Shown: positions 59,693 through 64,000 of the stretch, in pieces
How positions within the stretch are numbered: position 1 is the stretch's first letter
Layout: every line of letters starts with the position of its first letter
Assembly (NCBI RefSeq): GCF_042649685.1
Contig: NZ_JBHRZT010000067.1
Span: 1-64,000, forward strand
Length of the DNA: 64,000 nucleotides
Reading direction: 5' to 3'
From: Bacillus_BA songklensis
GTDB taxonomy: Bacteria > Bacillota > Bacilli > Bacillales > Bacillaceae_H
The notes under the pieces: model-generated
Seen by the model: the letters and a program-made list of their open reading frames with translations, nothing else
Told to the model about the DNA's origin: nothing
Databases searched by the model: none
Position numbers and translations under genes: made by a program

Positions 59693-60871
59693 TCAATATG
59701 CCAAACTGAATAACCCTTTAATGTGAGACAGATAACGAACATTGCTCGCTTCCTTCATTAATGATGCCGGTAAACCTTTCAATTGGGTTTTATTCCCGCC
59801 GATCGTACCGATTGCATCTTTACGTCCAAGGCTGCCCAATGTTCCAGAAAAGACAGGTGTAAACTCTTCCATTGTACCGCCCTTAAGGTAAGCGAATAAG
59901 TTATAGCCGACGGTTTCGCCCATTTGCCATGCTAACTGTGCTGTAGGGGGATATGGTCGTCCTTCAGGCCCCATAACGACTGCGCTGTCACCGGCAAGGA
60001 ATACGTCCTGATGGGATGTGGACTGAAGAAACTCGTTTACGAGCGCACGTCCGCGATTCACTTCAATTCCTGAATTCGCCACCACAGAATTACCTTGAAC
60101 GCCGCCTGTCCAGACCATCGTTTTCGTTTCAATCGTTCTGCCATCCTTCAACTCAACAGCAAATGGTTCCATCTTCGTAACCGGTGTACCTGTTATAAAT
60201 TCCACACCGCGCGCCGAAAGGCTGGTCTGTGCACGTTCTACCAATTCAGCCGGGAATCCTGGCAGAACAGTCGGTGCTGCTTCTACGCAATATAATGAGA
60301 TCTCTTTATGATCTACACCGTACTTACGGCATAACTGCGGCATTAAGTCAGCAAATTCACCGACTAGTTCAATACCAGTCAGACCGCCGCCTCCCACCAC
60401 AATGGTCCCGTCTGCTTTATTTTTCGTTTGGCTGTATTCGCCAATACAGGATTCAACATGTTCACGCAAACGATTGGCATCGTCTACTGATTTAAGAATA
60501 AAGCTATGCTCTTGAAGACCTGGAATGCCAAAGTAAGCGGTTTCACTGCCGAGTGCTACCACAAGTAAATCATAGTTCAGCTTCGTACCATCAGCAAGAG
60601 AAACTTGATGTTCATCAGGGGAAATCTCTTGGACACTACCAATCTTCAAATCAATGTTTTTGCCGCGAAGCAATTTTTCCAGCGGCAATGCGACAGCCTT
60701 TTCTGACAAGTTACCTGCAGCCAGACGATGTAATTCCGTAATGATTTGATGGGTCGGAAAGCGGTTCACAACCGTAATGGAAGCTTCATCAGCGCTTAAA
60801 TGTTGACGTGTTGTCAATGCGCTGAGCAGGCCGCCATAGCCTCCGCCCAAAATTAAAATTTGTTTTGCCAT
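59693..60871 (-). CDS. ndh: Type II NADH dehydrogenase
   Basis: The 392-residue enzyme passes electrons from NADH to menaquinone without pumping protons. It has the FAD motif ILILGGGYGGLLSALTTRQH, the NADH motif TIVVGGGGLTGIELVGEFAD, the quinone-site AQLAWQMGETVGYNLFAY and the membrane-binding end NVRYLSHIKGLFSLAY. Many segments equal B. subtilis Ndh. GGAGGATGG precedes the ATG at 60871; a start at 60889 would overlap that site. A DUF1641 gene lies upstream, as in the yjlC-ndh operon. Confidence 0.92.
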   Translation of the reverse strand: MAKQILILGGGYGGLLSALTTRQHLSADEASITVVNRFPTHQIITELHRLAAGNLSEKAVALPLEKLLRGKNIDLKIGSVQEISPDEHQVSLADGTKLNYDLLVVALGSETAYFGIPGLQEHSFILKSVDDANRLREHVESCIGEYSQTKNKADGTIVVGGGGLTGIELVGEFADLMPQLCRKYGVDHKEISLYCVEAAPTVLPGFPAELVERAQTSLSARGVEFITGTPVTKMEPFAVELKDGRTIETKTMVWTGGVQGNSVVANSGIEVNRGRALVNEFLQSTSHQDVFLAGDSAVVMGPEGRPYPPTAQLAWQMGETVGYNLFAYLKGGTMEEFTPVFSGTLGSLGRKDAIGTIGGNKTQLKGLPASLMKEASNVRYLSHIKGLFSLAY

Positions 60872-60913
60872 AATCCATCCTCCGTTCATACTTTTATGGA
60901 AATCAGGAAAGCC

Positions 60914-61381
60914 TTACCGTTGTTTTTGTTGTTCAGACATGATATCTAAATATGCCTGTGCAAAGCGGAATAGCTTTTGTACTTGCGGATCTTTCAGCAT
61001 TTTCAATAAACCAAACAGGCCGATCGTTGTTTCCTGGTTTGCTTCTGCCCGATCATTCGCTTCAATCGCTGCAGCCGCAACTTCCTTCACTTTTCCTTCC
61101 ACCGGCTTGACGAATTCCTGCATACCGCCCATCAAATCGTCAAATAGCACGCGATCTGTCAGGAGAGATTGTGCAACATCGTATGATTTGGTGAGAAAGG
61201 TCACCATTTCCGCCAGCTTTGGCAGATTTTCCACAAGAACCGTCAAAGATTCTTGCACTTCCGGTTTCAACAACTGATCAAGAACATCTACTTGTCTACT
61301 ATTTACTGCTGAAGATGTGGCTTGGCTTTCGACAGAAGAAGTTTCTTGTACAGGTGGTTTTTGAATCGTTGCTTGAGACAT
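60914..61381 (-). CDS. DUF1641 protein (YjlC-like)
   Basis: The 155-residue protein has a polar N-terminal tail (SQATIQKPPVQETSSVESQA) and a DUF1641 helical domain: LDQLLKPEVQESLTVLVENL, PKLAEMVTFLTKSYDVAQSL and LFGLLKMLKDPQVQKLFRFA. Its role is unclear; in B. subtilis yjlC is cotranscribed with ndh. AAAGGAGG precedes the ATG. A Rex-like operator lies about 115 bp upstream. Confidence 0.83.
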   Translation of the reverse strand: MSQATIQKPPVQETSSVESQATSSAVNSRQVDVLDQLLKPEVQESLTVLVENLPKLAEMVTFLTKSYDVAQSLLTDRVLFDDLMGGMQEFVKPVEGKVKEVAAAAIEANDRAEANQETTIGLFGLLKMLKDPQVQKLFRFAQAYLDIMSEQQKQR

Positions 61382-61495
61382 AGAAAAAGTCCTCCTTTGC
61401 TGTATATTGTTGCCATATGTAGTTTGGCCCCTGCTTCATACAGAGGCAAATATAGGGCTTGCCAGTTCGGCTAAAAAAATATATATCATTTGGAA

Positions 61496-61513
61496 TTGTG
61501 AAATCCCTCACTT
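61496..61513. promoter_or_regulatory. Rex-like operator upstream of the yjlC-ndh pair
   Basis: TTGTGAAATCCCTCACTT keeps 13 of 18 positions of the Rex consensus TTGTGAAATATTTCACAA. In B. subtilis the yjlC-ndh operon is repressed by Rex at low NADH/NAD. The right half is imperfect, so binding is a prediction. Confidence 0.5.
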
Positions 61514-61628
61514 TTATTATTTTAATTCTATTGTAATATAAAAACAACCGATTTGTTGAAAAATGTAAAAAATTCTGATTGTTGAAAGGAGTTATCTGAT
61601 TCATTGAAGGCTTCTATATAAATCCATA

Positions 61629-61656
61629 TAAATAATGGGACATGTCCCATTATTTA
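61629..61656. repeat. 28-bp perfect palindrome
   Basis: A perfect palindrome centred on GGGACATGTCCC with AT-rich arms (TAAATAAT...ATTATTTA). It adjoins a half copy of the dispersed repeat. It could be a bidirectional terminator, a protein-binding site or the end of a lost mobile element. Confidence 0.6.
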
Positions 61657-61680
61657 CGCATAAGCGGTTGCCAAGCGACA
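61651..61680. repeat. Dispersed structured repeat, truncated copy 3
   Basis: TATTTACGCATAAGCGGTTG and CCAAGCGACA match copy 1 (21 identical bases, 58544-58564) and, before that, the outer end of copy 2. The second half of the repeat is absent and a molybdopterin-oxidoreductase-like relic begins instead. Confidence 0.5.
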
Positions 61681-61836
61681 CAATCGAGGATTTACGAGAT
61701 CCTGCAAACTCCCTCTGGAAAAATCGAATTGGCTTCACCTTTATTAGCGGAAGATGTCAAACGTCTTCGCCAAGCGATGAAATCCATCTCGGATACGTTA
61801 CTTTTAGTAGGACGAATCGATCATGAAGGAATATGA
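61681..61836 (+). pseudogene. C-terminal fragment of a molybdopterin oxidoreductase gene
   Basis: The frame encodes LQTPSGKIELASPLLAEDVK and then RLRQAMKSISDTLLLVGRID before a stop. TPSGKIEL followed by a linker and LLxGR is typical of the entry into the C-terminal molybdopterin-dinucleotide-binding domain. Everything else is lost. Copy 3 of the dispersed repeat lies at its left edge, perhaps where the deletion occurred. Confidence 0.45.
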
Positions 61837-61943
61837 TTGGAAGCCGTTCGAAAAAAATTTAACCAAATGAAGACTTAAAAGGTAAACTTTTTCAATGCAT
61901 TTATATACAAGATCGTATAAATAAAGGAGAGGGGATGTGATAA

Positions 61944-62111
61944 ATGAGTCATCCTTACTTAATGGAAGCTGACGGAGATTGCGAGAAATATAGCAGCGGA
62001 ATGTATGCAGCTGCACGGCGGTTATGGATATATGGAAGAATAGTTAAAAATAATCTTTTGGACGGCCTCCATTTTTATTGCCTGTTGCTTTTTGTTCGTT
62101 TTGTCGGATAA
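61944..62111 (+). CDS. Hypothetical small protein
   Basis: The 55-residue frame begins MSHPYLMEADGDCEKYSSGM after AAAGGAGAGGGG and ends with a hydrophobic stretch (LHFYCLLLFVRFVG). The first part looks protein-like, the tail may be out-of-frame decay. I do not recognise it, and a relic is as likely as a real gene. From 62112 to 62346 I see only an AT-rich upstream region, presumably the kbl promoter, plus a direct repeat of AATCCTG near 62290. Confidence 0.3.
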   Translation: MSHPYLMEADGDCEKYSSGMYAAARRLWIYGRIVKNNLLDGLHFYCLLLFVRFVG

Positions 62112-62346
62112 ATCCCGAAAAAATTGTACAAACAATATAGGTAATTGTGATTTATTTTATTATTATAATTATTATAAATATTAATACAAAACGATTTCGG
62201 TTGCTTCTTTCTATGTCTTTGGAGAGGACATGTGTATTTTATTTAAGGGAGAAAATACAATCTTTTTAATAGCGGTGTTTGAAAAGAGGGGTAAATCCTG
62301 AATAAATCCTGGATTTATTCCAACCATCAATGAGGGGGTATATGAA

Positions 62347-63537
62347 ATGTCAAGCAAAACATTAAATCGATTTTTGAAAGAAAATTTGGGGAATTTACGA
62401 GGAAAAGGACTTTACAACGTCATTGATCCGGTAGAAGGTCCAAACGGTCCGATGATCACCCTTGCAGGCAGAGAGCTAATTAATTTATCATCCAATAACT
62501 ATTTAGGTTTAGCAACAGATCGACGGTTAATAGAGGCTTGCTTAGAAGCAACGAAAACATATGGGGTCGGAGCCGGTGCCGTTCGTACTATCAATGGAAC
62601 GTTAGATATTCATGTCAAATTAGAAGAAAAGCTTGCCGAATTTAAACATACAGAAGCAGCCATTGCTTATCAATCGGGATTTAATTGTAATATGGCCGCC
62701 ATTTCTGCAGTGATGGATAAACATGATGCCATTCTTTCAGATGAACTGAATCATGCCTCCATCATTGATGGATGCCGATTATCTAAAGCAAAAATTATTC
62801 GCTATAACCATTCCGACATGGAGGATCTACGAATAAAAGCACGTGAAGCAAAAGAGTCCGGATTGTATAACAAAATCATGATTATTACCGATGGAGTGTT
62901 CTCGATGGATGGGGATATTGCCAAGCTTCCTGAAATTGTGGAGATCGCCGAAGAGTTTGATTTCATTATATATGTTGATGATGCGCATGGTTCGGGTGTA
63001 TTAGGTAATGGTGCAGGAACGGTAAAACATTTTGGGTTATCGGATAGAGTGGATTTCCAAATTGGAACATTATCCAAAGCCATTGGTGTTGTAGGAGGCT
63101 ATGTAGCAGGAAAGAAAAATTTAATTGATTGGTTAAAAGTGAGAAGCCGTCCATTTTTATTTTCAACAGCTGTCACGCCGGGAGCGGTTGCAGCTTGCAT
63201 CGAAGCGATTGACATTCTCATGAATAGTTCAGAGCTTCAAAATAAGTTATGGGAAAATGCAGATTACTTGAAAAAAGGGCTGAAAAAATTGGGGTTTGAC
63301 ATCGGTAGAAGTGAAACACCGATTACACCTTGCATCATAGGGGATGAAGCGAAAACGCAACAGTTCAGTAAGAGGCTGAATGAAGAAGGTGTGTATGCTA
63401 AATCGATCGTATTTCCTACCGTTCCAAAAGGAACAGGCCGGGTACGAAATATGCCGACAGCCGCCCATACAAAGGAAATGCTGGATCACGCATTAACCGC
63501 TTATGAAAAAGTAGGCAAAGAAATGTCGATCGTTTGA
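62347..63537 (+). CDS. kbl: Glycine C-acetyltransferase (2-amino-3-ketobutyrate CoA ligase)
   Basis: The 396-residue PLP enzyme splits 2-amino-3-oxobutanoate with CoA into glycine and acetyl-CoA in threonine breakdown. It has INLSSNNYLGLATDRRLIEA, LSDELNHASIIDGCRLSKAK, YVDDAHGSGVLGNGAGT and the PLP lysine in GTLSKAIGVVGGYVAG. TGAGGGGG precedes the ATG. Its usual partner tdh is not in the window. Confidence 0.9.
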   Translation: MSSKTLNRFLKENLGNLRGKGLYNVIDPVEGPNGPMITLAGRELINLSSNNYLGLATDRRLIEACLEATKTYGVGAGAVRTINGTLDIHVKLEEKLAEFKHTEAAIAYQSGFNCNMAAISAVMDKHDAILSDELNHASIIDGCRLSKAKIIRYNHSDMEDLRIKAREAKESGLYNKIMIITDGVFSMDGDIAKLPEIVEIAEEFDFIIYVDDAHGSGVLGNGAGTVKHFGLSDRVDFQIGTLSKAIGVVGGYVAGKKNLIDWLKVRSRPFLFSTAVTPGAVAACIEAIDILMNSSELQNKLWENADYLKKGLKKLGFDIGRSETPITPCIIGDEAKTQQFSKRLNEEGVYAKSIVFPTVPKGTGRVRNMPTAAHTKEMLDHALTAYEKVGKEMSIV

Positions 63538-63596
63538 GCATGAATTTCCTGATGCAACACAGAAAAGCCCTCGAATCTTTATGGGAGTGTACAAAA

Positions 63597-63623
63597 AAGC
63601 CGGTCCCTAAATGGAACCGGCTT
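63597..63623 (+). terminator. Rho-independent terminator after kbl
   Basis: AAGCCGGTCCC pairs with GGAACCGGCTT around TAAAT, followed by GTTGTTAT. Confidence 0.7.
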
Positions 63624-63669
63624 GTTGTTATCGTGAATGGAAAATGCCGCATTTGCCGTTAATTTAATA

Positions 63670-63924
63670 TAATGAAGTTTTAAACCACCACTCCTCAAAG
63701 TGGGTGTTCGCAGAAACGTTTCTGTCGTCCTCTGTCCATTAATGGGAGGCGTGACATTCCGGTTTCAATATAAAACTCCCTATATCAGCATAAAGGTTAA
63801 AACTTATTATCATCACGTACAATGCAGCTTGTATATACATATTACAGGATACACAACTTATTTGCAAGAGGGAAATTTTACTAAAATAATGGATAACGCA
63901 AACATTCAGTGTGTCGTAAATAGA
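63670..63924. other. Structured intergenic region of unknown nature
   Basis: Short perfect stems follow one another: CCACT/AGTGG, AGAAACGTTTCT and CCATTAATGG, then 180 bp of AT-rich sequence. No gene is supported. A small RNA (6S-like or other) is conceivable next to a tRNA, but I could not match a known family. Confidence 0.3.
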
Positions 63925-63966
63925 CAAACACCCGCTCCCTTCTTGACAAAGGGGAGCGGGTGTTTG
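63925..63966 (-). terminator. Terminator downstream of the tRNA
   Basis: CAAACACCCGCTCCC pairs perfectly with GGGAGCGGGTGTTTG. On the minus strand it follows the tRNA 3' end by about 10 bp, with GTCTATTT after it. Confidence 0.7.
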
Positions 63967-63975
63967 AAAATTCGA

Positions 63976-64000
63976 TGGAGCATAGCGGGATCGAACCGCT
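63976..64000 (-). tRNA. 3' end of a tRNA gene, probably tRNA-Ala
   Basis: Read on the minus strand, AGCGGTTCGATCCCGCT is a perfect T arm (AGCGG/CCGCT stem, TTCGATC loop) and ATGCTCC-A is the 3' acceptor strand with discriminator. CCA is not encoded (TCG follows). The T arm equals that of Bacillus tRNA-Ala, hence the tentative identity. The anticodon lies beyond the window edge. Confidence 0.75.

Noticed and set aside
63670..63924. 6S RNA next to the tRNA
   Set aside because: Size and stems are suggestive, but I could not identify the closing stem and central bubble or a recognisable conserved sequence.
61..64000. Complete insertion sequence or prophage
   Set aside because: No intact transposase, integrase or phage structural operon was found; the beta-helix proteins are tailspike-like but lack phage neighbours.

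Overview
The window looks like chromosome from a member of the Bacillaceae. Shine-Dalgarno sites are strong (AGGAGG, AAAGGAGG) and the base composition is AT-rich. Many predicted proteins resemble Bacillus subtilis families: EpsA-EpsN exopolysaccharide proteins, SinR/SinI-type regulators, Ndh with a YjlC-like partner, and Kbl. I did not see an intact transposase, integrase or CRISPR array. All family names come from reading the translations, not from database searches.

Layout. (1) 0-1.5 kb: a 5'-truncated sinR-like gene and a cluster of small SinI-like genes, some of them decayed. (2) 2.0-9.1 kb: a paeninodin-type lasso-peptide operon, in the order asparagine-synthetase-like cyclase, 44-residue precursor, HPr-kinase-like peptide kinase, PqqD-like recognition protein, transglutaminase-like leader peptidase, nucleotidyltransferase, ABC exporter. 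(3) 9.3-39.1 kb: a large exopolysaccharide (eps) operon. It starts with epsA-epsB, an EAR-type antitermination RNA candidate and epsC-gtaB. A very AT-rich variable block of glycosyltransferases follows, with an EpsG-like polymerase, pyruvyl transferase, flippase, O-acetyltransferase and a TolC-like protein. It ends with galE and epsL-epsM-epsN. (4) 39.5-54 kb: an accessory region containing a second RiPP-like cluster with no recognisable cyclase. Two beta-helix (pectate-lyase/tailspike-type) paralogues and two DUF218/YdcF paralogues bracket it. An intact SinR-like regulator, two SinI-like genes and a probable cyclic-di-GMP-I riboswitch also lie here. (5) 54-64 kb: redox and housekeeping genes (ArsR regulator, FrnE-like DsbA, old yellow enzyme, tautomerase, OsmC, flavin reductase, ndh with its DUF1641 partner, kbl), several gene remnants, a dispersed structured repeat and the 3' end of a tRNA.

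The unifying signal is regulatory. A 16-bp inverted repeat close to GTTCTTTATAAAGAAC contains two copies of the known SinR half-site GTTCTYT. It recurs upstream of a SinI-like gene, the lasso operon, epsA, epsC, both divergent arms of the second RiPP-like cluster and the secreted beta-helix gene. At epsA one copy fills the 17-bp spacer between the -35 and -10 hexamers. Together with the SinR-like protein, several SinI-like proteins and the c-di-GMP switch in front of one of them, this suggests that matrix polysaccharide, a lasso peptide, a second modified peptide and a polysaccharide-active beta-helix protein form one biofilm regulon.

The best candidate for an undescribed system is the cluster at 44.0-49.3 kb: a 74-residue Gly/Asn/Pro-rich precursor-like peptide with an HPrK-like kinase, PqqD-like protein, S24/S26-type Ser-His peptidase, nucleotidyltransferase and ABC exporter, but no asparagine-synthetase-like cyclase and no B2 protease.
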